In this document: piece by piece, positions 17,695 through 27,464 of the stretch
Layout of the letters: each line of letters opens with the position of its first letter
Numbering within the stretch: the stretch's first letter is position 1
Made by a program: the position numbers and the translations under genes
The notes under the pieces: model-generated
Told to the model about the DNA's origin: nothing
The model's database searches: none
The model's input: the letters and a program-made list of their open reading frames with translations, nothing else
Assembly (NCBI RefSeq): GCF_003264855.1
Contig: NZ_NFZS01000001.1
Location: forward strand, 2,382,839-2,446,838
DNA length: 64,000 nucleotides
Direction: 5' to 3'
From: Dyella jiangningensis
GTDB taxonomy: Bacteria; Pseudomonadota; Gammaproteobacteria; Xanthomonadales; Rhodanobacteraceae

Positions 17695-19173
17695 ATGGAC
17701 ACGCCGAAATCAAATCACCTGCCGCATCACATCTCGCTGACCATTGCGCTGTTGTGCGCGTCGGCCGGTATTGCCCACGCTCAGCCGGCCGATCAACCTG
17801 CCATCACACCTACAGCTGCAGCCCTGGCCCCGCCCGCGGATATCCTGATGACCAAGGAATACGTGGCCACGGTAGGGCGCATGGCCTACCTGTGGGGCTG
17901 GCCGATCATCAACGAGCGTCATCGTCGCGCGGCCTTCAATAAAGCACCCGAGTCCGGCCTGCTCGGCGGCGTACTGCCTGTTGCACCCGAGAACAACATC
18001 ACCATGCTCACCGACTACATTGCGGCAGACGAGCACTTCGTGACCTGCCCGAATCAGGACGTGACGTACGGCTTCGGATTCGGCGACCTGTCCAAGGACG
18101 CCGTGGTGGTGCAGGTGCCCGATTTTGGCGATCGGTTCTGGGTTTACGCCCTCTACGACGCGCGGTCGGATAGTTTTGGCCAGCTGGGCAAGCAGTATGG
18201 AACCAAGCCGGGCATGTACCTGATCGTTGGGCCCGACTGGAGGGGCAAAGTACCCGCAGGCATCGCGGGCGTGATCCATTCACCGACGAACACGATCGGC
18301 ATGGCGCCGCGCATCCTGATGGACGATACCGCCGAAGACCGCAAGGCCATTCAGACGGTGCTCCGTCAGATCATGATCTATCCATTGAGCAAATACAGCG
18401 GCAAACCCCAGACCAAGGAATGGTCGAAGGTGCCGCACTTCCCGGCACCGGAAGGCCAAGGCAGCGGCGAAACACAATGGGTCAACCCGGAAACGTTCTT
18501 CGACGAATTGCCTGTCGCGCTGGACGAGACGCCACCGCTGCCGGGCGAGGAAGCTCTCTACGCACAGTTCCGCGCGGTGCTTCGTGCAGCGGCCAAGGAT
18601 CCAGCCATCAGGGACCAGCTCAAGCACACCGCCATCGATGCAGAGAAGAACCTCATCGGCCCTCTGTTTGAGTTTCGCAACTACGGCGTGGCCATTGGCA
18701 ATGGCTGGACCACCGCACCCAACGGCGCTCGCTTCGGCTACGACTACCTCACGCGCGCCGCCGTTTCCAAATCGAACATGTATGTCAATCGGCCGGAAGA
18801 AACGCGCTACTTCTACCTTGACCTGGACAGCAAGGGTGAGCGACTGAATGGATCGCATGCCTACACCGTTACCTTCAAGTCACCACCGCCGGTCAACGGA
18901 TTTTGGTCGCTTACCATGTACAACGAGCACCATCTGTTCGAACCCAACACCATGGGCCGCTACTCGCTGGGCACCAAGAACAAGAACCTCAAGAAGAATC
19001 CGGATGGCTCGTTGACCATCTACGTCCAGCACGATTCGCCTGGAGCGGACAAGGAATCCAACTGGCTCCCCTCCCCGAAGGGCGACTTCTCACTCTATAC
19101 CCGCACCTATTGGCCCAAGCCGGAGATCAACGAAGGCAAATGGGCCCCACCGCCCGCCGTCCGCGCCAACTAA
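17695..19173 (+). CDS. Exported DUF1254/DUF1214 protein (second copy)
   Basis: A 492-residue paralogue of the preceding gene, with a signal peptide (HHISLTIALLCASAG, cut near AHAQ). It has DUF1254 (ENNITMLTDYI, CPNQDVTYGFGFGDL) and DUF1214 (GFWSLTMYNEHHLF, LTIYVQHDSPG) regions. The start at 17695 has a weak GAGAG; a GTG at 17629 overlapping the upstream stop would add 22 polar residues before the signal. Sequence between the copies is well diverged, so they probably have distinct roles rather than being a recent duplication. Activity unknown. Confidence 0.83.
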   Translation: MDTPKSNHLPHHISLTIALLCASAGIAHAQPADQPAITPTAAALAPPADILMTKEYVATVGRMAYLWGWPIINERHRRAAFNKAPESGLLGGVLPVAPENNITMLTDYIAADEHFVTCPNQDVTYGFGFGDLSKDAVVVQVPDFGDRFWVYALYDARSDSFGQLGKQYGTKPGMYLIVGPDWRGKVPAGIAGVIHSPTNTIGMAPRILMDDTAEDRKAIQTVLRQIMIYPLSKYSGKPQTKEWSKVPHFPAPEGQGSGETQWVNPETFFDELPVALDETPPLPGEEALYAQFRAVLRAAAKDPAIRDQLKHTAIDAEKNLIGPLFEFRNYGVAIGNGWTTAPNGARFGYDYLTRAAVSKSNMYVNRPEETRYFYLDLDSKGERLNGSHAYTVTFKSPPPVNGFWSLTMYNEHHLFEPNTMGRYSLGTKNKNLKKNPDGSLTIYVQHDSPGADKESNWLPSPKGDFSLYTRTYWPKPEINEGKWAPPPAVRAN

Positions 19174-19390
19174 GTGCGTGATGAAAGGAGGCGGGACTCG
19201 CTGCACTGGCTGGTACGGCGTCGCCGTGCAGCCGAACTTGTTGGAGAAAGAGGCGTTCTGGCGGACGCGTGAGTCGAGTCATCAAGCAGGTGAACTGATC
19301 TGACGGCCGCCCATCCCCAAGGCATGTAGCGAGGCCACGGCGAGGTCTACGCCGACAAGGGCGTTCCATGGTCCATAGCGGAGGCATCGA

Positions 19391-20206
19391 GTGTCCACAT
19401 TTTCCCCAAGGATCTTCGCCACGATGCTCGCTTGTGCGCTTTCGCCCTGCGCGCATTCGCAATCGGATCAGGCAGGTGCGCAGGATCTGGCCAAGAAGCT
19501 GTCCAATCCCGTCGCCTCGCTCATCAGCGTGCCGTTCCAGTTCAACTACGACCAGAACATCGGGCCGACACGCGACGGTGAAAAGTACCTGATGAACTTC
19601 CAGCCGGTGATCCCGGTATCCATCGGTCAAGACTGGAACTTGATTGTCCGCACCATTCTTCCGGTGGCCAGTCAGAGCGACATCGTGCCTGGGGCGGGTT
19701 CGCAGACCGGGTTGGGTGATACCACGCAAAGCTTCTTCTTCTCTCCGAAGGCGCCGACGTCCGGAGGATGGATATGGGGCGTGGGACCAGCCGCACTGAT
19801 GCCCACTGCCACGGATCGCCTGCTCGGGTCCGGCAAATGGGGGCTGGGCCCTACCGCGGTCGTTCTGAAACAGGAAGGCCACTGGACCTACGGCATGCTG
19901 GCGAACCACATCTGGTCCGTCGGTGGCCAGAGCAACCGGGCCGGCATCAGTTCGACTTTCCTCCAGCCATTTCTTTCATACAACACGAGCAATGCCTGGA
20001 CGTTCACCCTGCAATCGGAATCCAGCTACGACTGGAAGCATACGCAGTGGTCCGTGCCCATCAATCTGATGACTGCCAAGCTGGTCACCTTCGGCAAGCA
20101 GCCCGTGCAGTTCCAACTCGGAGTGCGTTACTGGGATCACGCCATTGAAAGCGGTCCGCACGGGTGGGGCGTGCGGGCAGGTGTCGTGCTGCTCTTCCCC
20201 AGATAG
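19391..20206 (+). CDS. Outer-membrane MetA-pathway-like transporter
   Basis: A 271-residue protein with a short signal peptide (ending near CAHSQ) and repeated amphipathic strands typical of an outer-membrane beta-barrel: [36 protein letters not shown] and a C-terminal strand ending LLFPR. It resembles proteins annotated as phenol-degradation meta-pathway channels. The start is a GTG at 19391, seven bases after GGAGG. It lies about 220 bp after the DUF1254/DUF1214 pair and may be co-expressed, perhaps passing a hydrophobic substrate. The specific role is not visible from sequence. Confidence 0.75.
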   Translation: MSTFSPRIFATMLACALSPCAHSQSDQAGAQDLAKKLSNPVASLISVPFQFNYDQNIGPTRDGEKYLMNFQPVIPVSIGQDWNLIVRTILPVASQSDIVPGAGSQTGLGDTTQSFFFSPKAPTSGGWIWGVGPAALMPTATDRLLGSGKWGLGPTAVVLKQEGHWTYGMLANHIWSVGGQSNRAGISSTFLQPFLSYNTSNAWTFTLQSESSYDWKHTQWSVPINLMTAKLVTFGKQPVQFQLGVRYWDHAIESGPHGWGVRAGVVLLFPR

Positions 20207-20559
20207 TCGCTATTCGGAGCCTATTCCTTGCAAGCTGCCGACCCAAGGAATGCTTTTGGTCCAATATTCGATATCGGCATGCGGCCGATATCCCGATTCC
20301 AGAAACTAGAGCGCACGTCGGCTGGTGCAACGCACCGGTTTCCCAGCCTTGGGTCATCCGCCCGATAGTCAAGCGAGCGAACGCGCGCGCAAAGGGCCTG
20401 TCGACATCCGCGGCCACGGCGGCCCGGGTCCACGATGCCGTGGGAGCGCCTCGCCATATGCCGACGGCCTGGCGCTCTGCCAGCGCCACTTCGTCATCTG
20501 ATTCGACTGAATACGTATGTGAACACTGGTTGCTGCAGTGCGATGCTGCATAACCTTGC
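20207..20559. other. Upstream region of maltose-type MFS transporter gene
   Basis: About 350 bp without a credible gene. The notable element is the ATACGTAT-centred palindrome at 20508-20521, close to the transporter start. Confidence 0.45.
20508..20521. promoter_or_regulatory. ATACGTAT-centred operator, copy 1
   Basis: TGAATACGTATGTG has a perfect 8-bp palindromic core (20511-20518) with a central CG, as is typical of LacI-family operators. It ends 38 bp before the transporter start. The same core occurs as a perfect 16-mer upstream of the TonB receptor at 30517, so one regulator, probably the LacI protein at 33763-34776, may control both. Confidence 0.6.
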
Positions 20560-22122
20560 ATGAGTCGTCTCTCGTGCAGGATCAGGTCCTTGAGGTCACC
20601 CACCCACGCATCGCGCGCCCTCTTGGCGGATCGCCCCGAACTGTCGTTCCGGCAGATCTGGAACATGTGTTTCGGCTTCCTCGGCATCCAGTTCGGCTTT
20701 GCGCTGCAGACGGCGGACGTCAGCCGCATTTTCCAGACGCTGGGCGCGTCGCTGGAGCAGATTCCGGCGCTGTGGGTGGCTGCGCCGATCACCGGGTTGA
20801 TCGTGCAGCCGATCATCGGCCACTGCTCCGATCGCACCTGGACGCGACTGGGCCGGCGTCGCCCTTACTTCCTGGGTGGTGCGCTGCTGGCCACGCTGGC
20901 GCTGCTGTGGATGCCGAATGCGGGCACGCTGTGGATGGCGGCGGTCCTGTTGTGGCTGATGGACGCCACCTTCAACGTGGCGATGGAGCCGTTTCGCGCC
21001 TTCGTCGCCGACCAGCTGCCGGCACGCCAGCGGCCGCAAGGCTATTTGCTGCAGAGCTTCTTCATCGGCACCGGCGCGGTGATCGCCTCGATGCTGCCGT
21101 GGATGCTCACGCAACTGGGCGTCAGCAACGTGGCGCCACCGGGCGTGATTCCCGATACGGTGAAGTATGCGTTCTACGCCGGCGGCGCGACGTTGCTGGG
21201 CGCGGTGCTGTGGACGGTGGCGAGCACGCGCGAATACCCGGCGGAACAGCTGCGTGCTTTCGATCCGGGCCACGCCGACGAGACGCTGCCCGACCTGCGC
21301 GGCATCTGGCGCAACGGCAGCGCGTGGTTGTTCGCGGGCGGCACGGCCACGCTGCTGGTCGGGCGCTTCCAGCTGCGCCAGGAGATGTACCTGCTGACCA
21401 TCACCGTGGCCGTCTACGGCCTGCTGTTGATCGGCTACGAGCTGGCGCTGAAGCTGCGCCCTGCGCTTGACCGGCAACGCGGCCTGCTCGGCCATGTGCT
21501 GGGCGATCTGCACATGATGCCGGCAGCGATGCGCCAACTGGCCTGGGTGCAGCTGTTTTCATGGTTCGCGTTTTTCGCGATGTGGATCTACGCCACCGCG
21601 GCGGTGGCGCAGGTGCAGTACGGCGCCACCGATGCTCACTCGCTGCCTTACAACGAGGCGGCGAACTGGGTGGGCGTGCTGTTCGGCGTCTACAACGGCT
21701 GCGCCGCCCTGGCCGCATTCGTGATCCCCTGGATGGTACGTCGCTGGGGTCTGCGCACCAGCCACTTGCTCAACTTGTGGCTGGGCGGCATGGGACTGCT
21801 GGCGTTCCTGTTCATCCGCGACCCGCGCTGGCTGCTGCTGCCGATGCTGGGCGTGGGATTCGCCTGGGCGTCGATCCTGTCGCTGCCCTACGCCATGCTC
21901 TCGGACAACCTGCCCGCCGCCAAGATGGGCGTGTACATGGGCATCTTCAATTTCTCCATCGTGATCCCGCAGCTGGTTGCCGCCAGCGTGCTGGGCGAAC
22001 TGCTGAAGCGCTGCTTCCACGGCGAACCGGTGTGGGCGCTGGTCACGGGCGGTGCCAGCCTTTTCGTGGCGGGACTGTGCACGCTGCGGGTGCGCCTGGA
22101 CGATGCGGGCGACAGGTCATGA
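20560..22122 (+). CDS. MFS sugar transporter, SLC45/GPH-like (maltose or sucrose type)
   Basis: A 520-residue inner-membrane protein with about twelve transmembrane segments. It carries the signature of Xanthomonas maltose/sucrose MFS carriers: [18 protein letters not shown] at the start of helix 1, and [18 protein letters not shown] in the loop between helices 2 and 3. It should import an alpha-glucoside, probably maltose or maltodextrin, by proton symport, as the locus also has GH13 enzymes, a TonB receptor and a LacI regulator. The start is uncertain: the first 25 residues are basic and not conserved in type, and the homologous part begins at PELSFRQIW. No clear ribosome site was found. 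An operator-like palindrome lies 38 bp upstream. Confidence 0.85.
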   Translation: MSRLSCRIRSLRSPTHASRALLADRPELSFRQIWNMCFGFLGIQFGFALQTADVSRIFQTLGASLEQIPALWVAAPITGLIVQPIIGHCSDRTWTRLGRRRPYFLGGALLATLALLWMPNAGTLWMAAVLLWLMDATFNVAMEPFRAFVADQLPARQRPQGYLLQSFFIGTGAVIASMLPWMLTQLGVSNVAPPGVIPDTVKYAFYAGGATLLGAVLWTVASTREYPAEQLRAFDPGHADETLPDLRGIWRNGSAWLFAGGTATLLVGRFQLRQEMYLLTITVAVYGLLLIGYELALKLRPALDRQRGLLGHVLGDLHMMPAAMRQLAWVQLFSWFAFFAMWIYATAAVAQVQYGATDAHSLPYNEAANWVGVLFGVYNGCAALAAFVIPWMVRRWGLRTSHLLNLWLGGMGLLAFLFIRDPRWLLLPMLGVGFAWASILSLPYAMLSDNLPAAKMGVYMGIFNFSIVIPQLVAASVLGELLKRCFHGEPVWALVTGGASLFVAGLCTLRVRLDDAGDRS

Positions 22123-22253
22123 ATCCGACAGTCCGCGACCTGCATTGGACACGCGCCGCCGATGCCGGCCCTGGCCGCCGTTCCTACCATCAGGCACTCG
22201 AACCCGCACCGTCACGCCGGCACGGGACCATCGGACAAACGCAGGAACCCGAC

Positions 22254-23072
22254 ATGGCCATCGACCTCGACCGCCCCTACCCGCTCACCGCCCAGCAGAT
22301 CGCCGACTACCGTCGCGACGGCTTCATCAAGCTCAAGCAGGTGTTCAACGCAGAGGAGCTCGCCCACTACGGCGCGGAGATCACCCGCCTCACCATCGCG
22401 CTCAACACGCAGACCCTGCCACTGGAAGAACGCACCACCTACGACCGCGCCTTCCTGCAGGTGATGAACCTGTGGGAGGAAAGCGACATCGCGCGCGAGT
22501 TCGTGTTCGGACGTCGCCTCGCGGGCATCGCCGCCTCGCTGATGCAAGTGGATGGTGTCCGGCTCTATCACGACCAGTCGCTGTACAAGGAACCCAGCGG
22601 CGGCATCACGCCCGCGCATGCCGACCAGTACTACTGGCCGCTGGCCACCGATCGCACCGTGACCGCATGGGTTCCCCTGCAGGCCGTGCCGCAGGACATG
22701 GGTCCGCTGGCGTTCTTCGCCGGCAGCCAGCACATCGAGTTCGGCCGCGACCTGGAGATCTCCGACGAGAGCGAGCATGCGATCACCGCGAACATGCAGG
22801 CGCATGGTTTCCGCGAAGTCGATGAACCGTTCGACCTGGGCGAGGTGAGCTTCCATTCCGGCTGGACCTTCCATCGCGCCGGTCCCAACCGTTCCACGCA
22901 GCCGCGCTCCGTCATGACGGTGATCTACATGGATCGCGATGTGCGCCTGAAGGCGCCCGACAACCACATGCAACGTGCCGACTGGGAGCGCTGGTGCCCC
23001 GGCGCCGTCGTCGGCCAAATCATCGATACGCCGAAGAATCCCGTGTTGTTCGACGTCGCGGTGACCGCATGA
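22254..23072 (+). CDS. Phytanoyl-CoA dioxygenase (PhyH) family protein
   Basis: A 272-residue Fe(II)/2-oxoglutarate-dependent dioxygenase. The iron ligands fit His122 and Asp124 (HADQYYW) and His207 (FHRAGPN), spaced as in the family. Such enzymes hydroxylate an unactivated carbon, using oxygen and 2-oxoglutarate. ATG at 22254 follows AGGA. The stop overlaps the ATG of the next gene (ATGA), starting a chain of four translationally coupled genes: dioxygenase, alcohol dehydrogenase, esterase and GH13. The natural substrate is unknown. The neighbours suggest a modified sugar or glycoside rather than a fatty acyl-CoA, but this is inference. Confidence 0.85.
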   Translation: MAIDLDRPYPLTAQQIADYRRDGFIKLKQVFNAEELAHYGAEITRLTIALNTQTLPLEERTTYDRAFLQVMNLWEESDIAREFVFGRRLAGIAASLMQVDGVRLYHDQSLYKEPSGGITPAHADQYYWPLATDRTVTAWVPLQAVPQDMGPLAFFAGSQHIEFGRDLEISDESEHAITANMQAHGFREVDEPFDLGEVSFHSGWTFHRAGPNRSTQPRSVMTVIYMDRDVRLKAPDNHMQRADWERWCPGAVVGQIIDTPKNPVLFDVAVTA

Positions 23073-24184
23073 CGGAGGTGATCGCCGGCAAGGCGATCAT
23101 CGCCGATGGCGAAGGTCGCTTCAGCCTGGAAAGCGTCGAGATCGATCCGCCTGCCGCGGGCGAAGTGCGTGTCGCGATGGCCGCGGCAGGCGTCTGCCAT
23201 ACCGACCATGCTTCGTTGCGCTGGCCGGGGCCGCTGGTGATGGGCCATGAGGGCGCGGGCCATGTCGAAGCGATCGGCGAAGGCGTCGAGGGCCTCGAAC
23301 TCGGCCAGCCGGTGCTCCTCAACTGGGCCATTCCCTGTGGCCACTGCTACCAGTGCGATCATGGCGCCACGGCGCTGTGCGAACGCACGCATGAGCTCGA
23401 TGTGCCGAAGCTGGGCAACAGCCGCACCCACGCCGGCGGCATGCGGTGGCGCGGCCAGGCGATCGAGCGCGCCTTTCACCTCGGCACATTCGCAAGCCAT
23501 GCGCTGGTGCGCGCGGAGGCCGTGACGCCCCTGCCCCCATCACTGCCGATCGATGCCGCCTGCATTCTCGGTTGCGCCGTGATGACCGGCGTAGGCTCCG
23601 TGGTCAATGTCGCGGCGGTCGCCCTCGGCGATACCGTGGCGGTGCTCGGCTGTGGCGGCGTTGGCCTCAACGTGATCCAGGGCGCGCGCATTGCAGGTGC
23701 ACGCACGATCATTGCCATCGATCGCGTGCCGGCGCGACTGGAACACGCACGTGCATTGGGCGCCACGCATACGCTCGTACCGCACGAAGACGACGCGGAC
23801 CATGCGCGACTCGTCGTCGACGTGCGCGCACTGACCCATGGTCGCGGCGTCGATCACGCCTTCGAAGCCACCGGCGTCCCGGCACTGGCCTTCGTACCGC
23901 TGAAACTGGCGCGCAACGGCGGCAATGCATTGCAGGTGAGCGGCGCACACGGCCCCGCTTCGCTGGAACTCACGGACCTGTTCTGGAACAAACGCTACCT
24001 CGCGCCGCTCTATGGCGACTGCGTGCCCAGGCGCGACTTTCCGCGCCTGTTCGACTGGATCGCGCAGGGACAACTGGAACTCGCCGCGCTGATCAGCCAC
24101 CACTACCCGATCGAGGCACTGGATCGCGCCTTCGACGACATGCTCGACGGACGCAGCAGCAAAGGGGTATTGCGCATCGCATGA
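23069..24184 (+). CDS. Zinc-dependent alcohol dehydrogenase (MDR family)
   Basis: A 371-residue medium-chain dehydrogenase. Catalytic zinc ligands appear in GVCHTDHA (Cys) and GHEGAGHVEAIGEG (His, Glu). The structural-zinc lobe has CGHCYQCDHGATALCERT with four cysteines, and the Rossmann loop is LGCGGVGLNVIQGA. It should oxidise an alcohol or hydroxy compound with NAD+. The ATG overlaps the stop of the dioxygenase gene and its own stop overlaps the esterase start, implying coupled translation. It may oxidise the alcohol made by the dioxygenase, or detoxify an aldehyde; neither is proven. Confidence 0.87.
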   Translation: MTEVIAGKAIIADGEGRFSLESVEIDPPAAGEVRVAMAAAGVCHTDHASLRWPGPLVMGHEGAGHVEAIGEGVEGLELGQPVLLNWAIPCGHCYQCDHGATALCERTHELDVPKLGNSRTHAGGMRWRGQAIERAFHLGTFASHALVRAEAVTPLPPSLPIDAACILGCAVMTGVGSVVNVAAVALGDTVAVLGCGGVGLNVIQGARIAGARTIIAIDRVPARLEHARALGATHTLVPHEDDADHARLVVDVRALTHGRGVDHAFEATGVPALAFVPLKLARNGGNALQVSGAHGPASLELTDLFWNKRYLAPLYGDCVPRRDFPRLFDWIAQGQLELAALISHHYPIEALDRAFDDMLDGRSSKGVLRIA

Positions 24185-25005
24185 ACGACGAAACCTTTCG
24201 CACCATCGAGGTCTCCAACCCCACCATCGAGGCAGGTGGTCTGACCTTCGTGACCGTCAAGAGTCGCGCATTGCGGCGGCGTGCGGATGTCACCCTCTTT
24301 GTGCCGCCCCTCGCCCTGGGCGAGACGGACCTGCCGATCGTCGTGCTGCTGCATGGCGTATACGGCTCGCACTGGGCGTGGGCACTGAAGGGCCACGCGC
24401 ACCTCACCGCCGCCCGCCTGATGGCGGAGGGCGCATTGCCACCCGTGGCGCTGGTGATGCCGTCGGACGGCTTGTGGGGCGACGGTTCCGGATATGTGGC
24501 GCATACCGATCACGACGCCGAACGCTGGATCATCGACGAGATGCCGAAGCTGGCGCAGGAGGTCATCGCCAATTGCAGCAAGCGCTCACCGCTGTTGATC
24601 GCCGGCCTGAGTATGGGCGGTTTTGGCGCGCTGCGCCTTGCCGCGAAGTACCCGCGCCGCCTCACGGCTGCAGCCGCCCTTTCGGCGGTGACTCACGCCT
24701 CGCAGTTCGACGCATTGATCGAAGAGAACCGCGTTGGCTGGCGCAAGGCCGCCGCCGACATCGACGTATTGTCAGCACTCACGGCCGTTCAAACTCCGCT
24801 GCCGCCACTGCGCATCGATTGTGGCCTCGACGACGCCTACCTCGACGCCAACCGTGCCCTGCACCGGGATCTGCAACGCGCCGGCGTTGCGCATCAATAC
24901 GCGGAAGGCCCCGGCGGCCACGATTGGAATTACTGGTCGGCCACGCTGGAACACACCCTGCGCTTCTTTGGCGAGGCGCTGCACGCCACGAAGGACGAGC
25001 CATGA
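24181..25005 (+). CDS. Esterase D-like alpha/beta hydrolase
   Basis: A 274-residue cytoplasmic esterase of the putative esterase (PF00756) family. It has LLHGVYGSHWAW as the oxyanion region, the nucleophile elbow GLSMGG with Ser144, an acidic residue in CGLDDAYLD and His in GGHDWNYW. No signal peptide is present. ATG at 24181 overlaps the upstream stop (ATGA), and its stop overlaps the GH13 start. A link to the alcohol dehydrogenase is suggestive: class III dehydrogenases often pair with S-formylglutathione hydrolases. The operon partners instead point to deacylation of a sugar substrate. The substrate remains open. Confidence 0.82.
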   Translation: MNDETFRTIEVSNPTIEAGGLTFVTVKSRALRRRADVTLFVPPLALGETDLPIVVLLHGVYGSHWAWALKGHAHLTAARLMAEGALPPVALVMPSDGLWGDGSGYVAHTDHDAERWIIDEMPKLAQEVIANCSKRSPLLIAGLSMGGFGALRLAAKYPRRLTAAAALSAVTHASQFDALIEENRVGWRKAAADIDVLSALTAVQTPLPPLRIDCGLDDAYLDANRALHRDLQRAGVAHQYAEGPGGHDWNYWSATLEHTLRFFGEALHATKDEP

Positions 25006-26582
25006 AACCTGCACGACCGTTGCTTGCCGCATTCGCCCTGCTCGCCGCACTTGTCGGCATGTTCGCGCAGGCCGCCACGCCACCGCCGCCGGAAAGCCAG
25101 GTCTACTACCAGATCTTCTTCCGCAGCTTCCGGGATGCCAACGGCGACCACATCGGCGACCTGAAGGGCCTGGCTTCGCGCCTCGACTACATCAGGCAAC
25201 TGGGCGCCACGACCATCCTGCTGACGCCCCTGCAGCCTTCGCCGTACTACCACAACTACTTCGCCACCGAGTTCAAGGGCATCGAGCCGGCCTACGGCAC
25301 GATGGACGATTACTTCGCCTTCATCCGCGCCGCCCATGCGCAGGGCCTCAAGGTCTATCTCGACCAGGAGTTCCAGTACGTCGCCGAAGGCCACCCGTGG
25401 TGGCGCGATGCCGTCTGCAAACCGGAGTCGAAATACGCCGATTACCTGCTATGGAAAGACGCCGCGCATTGCGAAGCCGAGCCGTTCCTCAACAAGGCGA
25501 AATGGGAAGGCTACGACGGCCGCAACATCGGCATCGCGATGGTGAACCTGTCCAATCCCCAGGTGCGCCAGTACTTCCGCGACCTGCTGTTGTACTGGAC
25601 CGATCCGTATGGCGATGGCAGCGGCCGCGATGGCGTGGACGGCCTGCGCATCGACCACATGATGGACGACCTCGACCACAAGGGCCTGCAGAAGAACCTG
25701 TTCGCCGACTTCTGGACGCCGATTTTCCAGGCGTTGAAGGCGCGCCGCCCTGCGTTGCGTATCCTCGCCGAGCAGGCCGACTGGGGCTTCGGCACGGCGT
25801 GGCTGACCGACGGTCATGCGGACGCGGTGTTCGCTTTCCCCCTGCGCGGCGCGCTGGTGTCGCTCGACAAGCGACAGATCGTCGACACGATCCGTGCCAC
25901 CGACAAGGCGACGCCGGCAGGCAAGACGCAGGTGATCTTCCTCGAAAACCACGACGTCGACCGCTACATGTCCGAAGTCCACGACGACGCGGCAAAGGCG
26001 CGTGCCGGCGCTGCCATCGCACTCATGCTCAAGGGTGATCCACTGATCTACTACGGCCAGGAGCTGGGCATGCGCGGCATGCAGCCCAAGAACGCCGGCA
26101 CCTCCGGCGGTGTGCCGCTCACCGATGCCATCGGCATTCCCGTGCGCGAGGCCTTCCGCTGGAAGGCCGACCTCGACGCCGCGGGCTCGGCCACCTGGTA
26201 TCGCCGCAATCAGCATTTCTGGGATGCACGCTTCAACCGCTCGAACGACGGCGTCTCGCTGCAGGAAGAAGAAAGCCGCCCCGACTCGCTCTACCACTGG
26301 TACGTCAAGTTGCTCGCCCTCCGCCATGCGCGGCCGGAAATCGGTGGCGGTGAGCAGCGTGTCCTCTGCGACGACGGCAGCGCGGTGCTGTGCGTCCTGC
26401 GCGAACAAGGGGACCGACGTACGCTGCTGCTGGTCAACCTCGGCAGGGCTGCCGCACGGCCGTCGCTGGGCTCGGCGCTTCCGTCCGGCGCGACGTGGGT
26501 TGATCTGCTCGACAACGGCAAGCCCGGCGCCGCCGATGCGATGCTTGAGCCCATGCAGGTGCGTATCCTGGGCTCGCGCTGA
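25002..26582 (+). CDS. Exported GH13 alpha-amylase-family glycosidase
   Basis: A 526-residue enzyme with a signal peptide (PLLAAFALLAALVGMFAQA). The (beta/alpha)8 barrel keeps all three catalytic acids: nucleophile Asp218 (DGLRIDHM), acid/base Glu257 (LAEQAD) and Asp318 (ENHDVDR). The start of the barrel (YYQIFFRSFRDANGDHIGDLKGL) is like maltodextrin-degrading or alpha-glucosidase GH13 members. It should cleave alpha-glucans or oligosaccharides in the periplasm, feeding the transporter. It is the fourth gene of an ATGA-overlapped chain. Exact specificity (amylase, cyclomaltodextrinase or transglycosidase) cannot be read from sequence. Confidence 0.87.
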   Translation: MKPARPLLAAFALLAALVGMFAQAATPPPPESQVYYQIFFRSFRDANGDHIGDLKGLASRLDYIRQLGATTILLTPLQPSPYYHNYFATEFKGIEPAYGTMDDYFAFIRAAHAQGLKVYLDQEFQYVAEGHPWWRDAVCKPESKYADYLLWKDAAHCEAEPFLNKAKWEGYDGRNIGIAMVNLSNPQVRQYFRDLLLYWTDPYGDGSGRDGVDGLRIDHMMDDLDHKGLQKNLFADFWTPIFQALKARRPALRILAEQADWGFGTAWLTDGHADAVFAFPLRGALVSLDKRQIVDTIRATDKATPAGKTQVIFLENHDVDRYMSEVHDDAAKARAGAAIALMLKGDPLIYYGQELGMRGMQPKNAGTSGGVPLTDAIGIPVREAFRWKADLDAAGSATWYRRNQHFWDARFNRSNDGVSLQEEESRPDSLYHWYVKLLALRHARPEIGGGEQRVLCDDGSAVLCVLREQGDRRTLLLVNLGRAAARPSLGSALPSGATWVDLLDNGKPGAADAMLEPMQVRILGSR

Positions 26583-26598
26583 CTCACGCCAAGCCGCC

Positions 26599-27456
26599 AT
26601 GGCCCTGCCCCATCTCGATCGCCCGATCTGCGAACCGGTGGAACTCCCGCCGGGCGCACCGGTGCGCATCGAGCGCATCCGGCAGGGCCGCCACGCGACG
26701 GCCAGCGAACCCTTCGTGCATTTTCACGACGTGCACGAGTTGGTGCTGTTCGGTCGCGTCGCCGGCCACTGCGATCTCGAAGATTGCCGCTACACGCTGA
26801 CGCCAGGAAGCATCGTCTTCATTCCTTCCCTGCATCAACACGACTTTTCGCTGGAGGCCGGTCCGCGGGACTGGGTGCTGCTGCAGATAGAAGCGGCGGC
26901 CGGCGAGTCGTTGTCACGGCACGCCGGCATGGAGCGCCTGCACGAACCGTTCTGCACCAGGCCGGGCCGATCGTTGAGAGTACGGCTGCGCGAGCTCACC
27001 GACTGGCTGCTGGAACTGGATCCCCTCGATCCCCTGACCCTGCCGGTCACCGACTTGCTGCTGCGCGCGGCGGCACAGGCCCCGGCCATCGAAGGCGAGA
27101 AGCTCGTCAGCCGCGCACGAAGCCTCCATCGACTGCGTCCTGCGATCGACCGCCTGCGGCGCCAGCCCGCCGCTGCACCCGGCGCCGAGCAAGCCGCGGC
27201 GCTTTGCGCGATGTCACCTGCCTACTTCAGTCGTCGCTTCAAGCAGCAGGTAGGCATGAGCTGGAGCGACTACGTACGCATGCATCGCCTGCATCTTGCC
27301 AGTCGGCGCCTGCTCGAAACCGGGCAGAGCATCGCTGCCATCGCGGCGGGCCTCGGTTTTGCTACCCCTTCGCACTTCGGCGAACTCTTCCTGCATCGGT
27401 TCGGCCTGACGCCTGGCGAGTACCGCCGTGCGGCACTCGCCTCGCGTCGCCGCTGA
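26599..27456 (+). CDS. AraC-family regulator of the dioxygenase operon
   Basis: A 285-residue regulator with an N-terminal cupin sensor (about 35-100, including FVHFHDVHELVLFGRVAGHC) and a C-terminal double helix-turn-helix (about 190-280, ALCAMSPAYFSRRFKQQ and IAAIAAGLGFATPSHFGELF). It begins 16 bp after the GH13 stop and is likely co-transcribed, so it may autoregulate the dioxygenase-dehydrogenase-esterase-GH13 operon. It ends 8 bp from the end of the convergent esterase gene. Ligand unknown; a sugar is plausible. Confidence 0.85.
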   Translation: MALPHLDRPICEPVELPPGAPVRIERIRQGRHATASEPFVHFHDVHELVLFGRVAGHCDLEDCRYTLTPGSIVFIPSLHQHDFSLEAGPRDWVLLQIEAAAGESLSRHAGMERLHEPFCTRPGRSLRVRLRELTDWLLELDPLDPLTLPVTDLLLRAAAQAPAIEGEKLVSRARSLHRLRPAIDRLRRQPAAAPGAEQAAALCAMSPAYFSRRFKQQVGMSWSDYVRMHRLHLASRRLLETGQSIAAIAAGLGFATPSHFGELFLHRFGLTPGEYRRAALASRRR

Positions 27457-27464
27457 CGCGTCCA

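Noticed and set aside
20560..22122. Assignment of the MFS carrier as a sucrose transporter
   Set aside because: No sucrose hydrolase or SuxR-like context is present; the GH13 enzymes and receptor favour maltose, though the family alone cannot decide.
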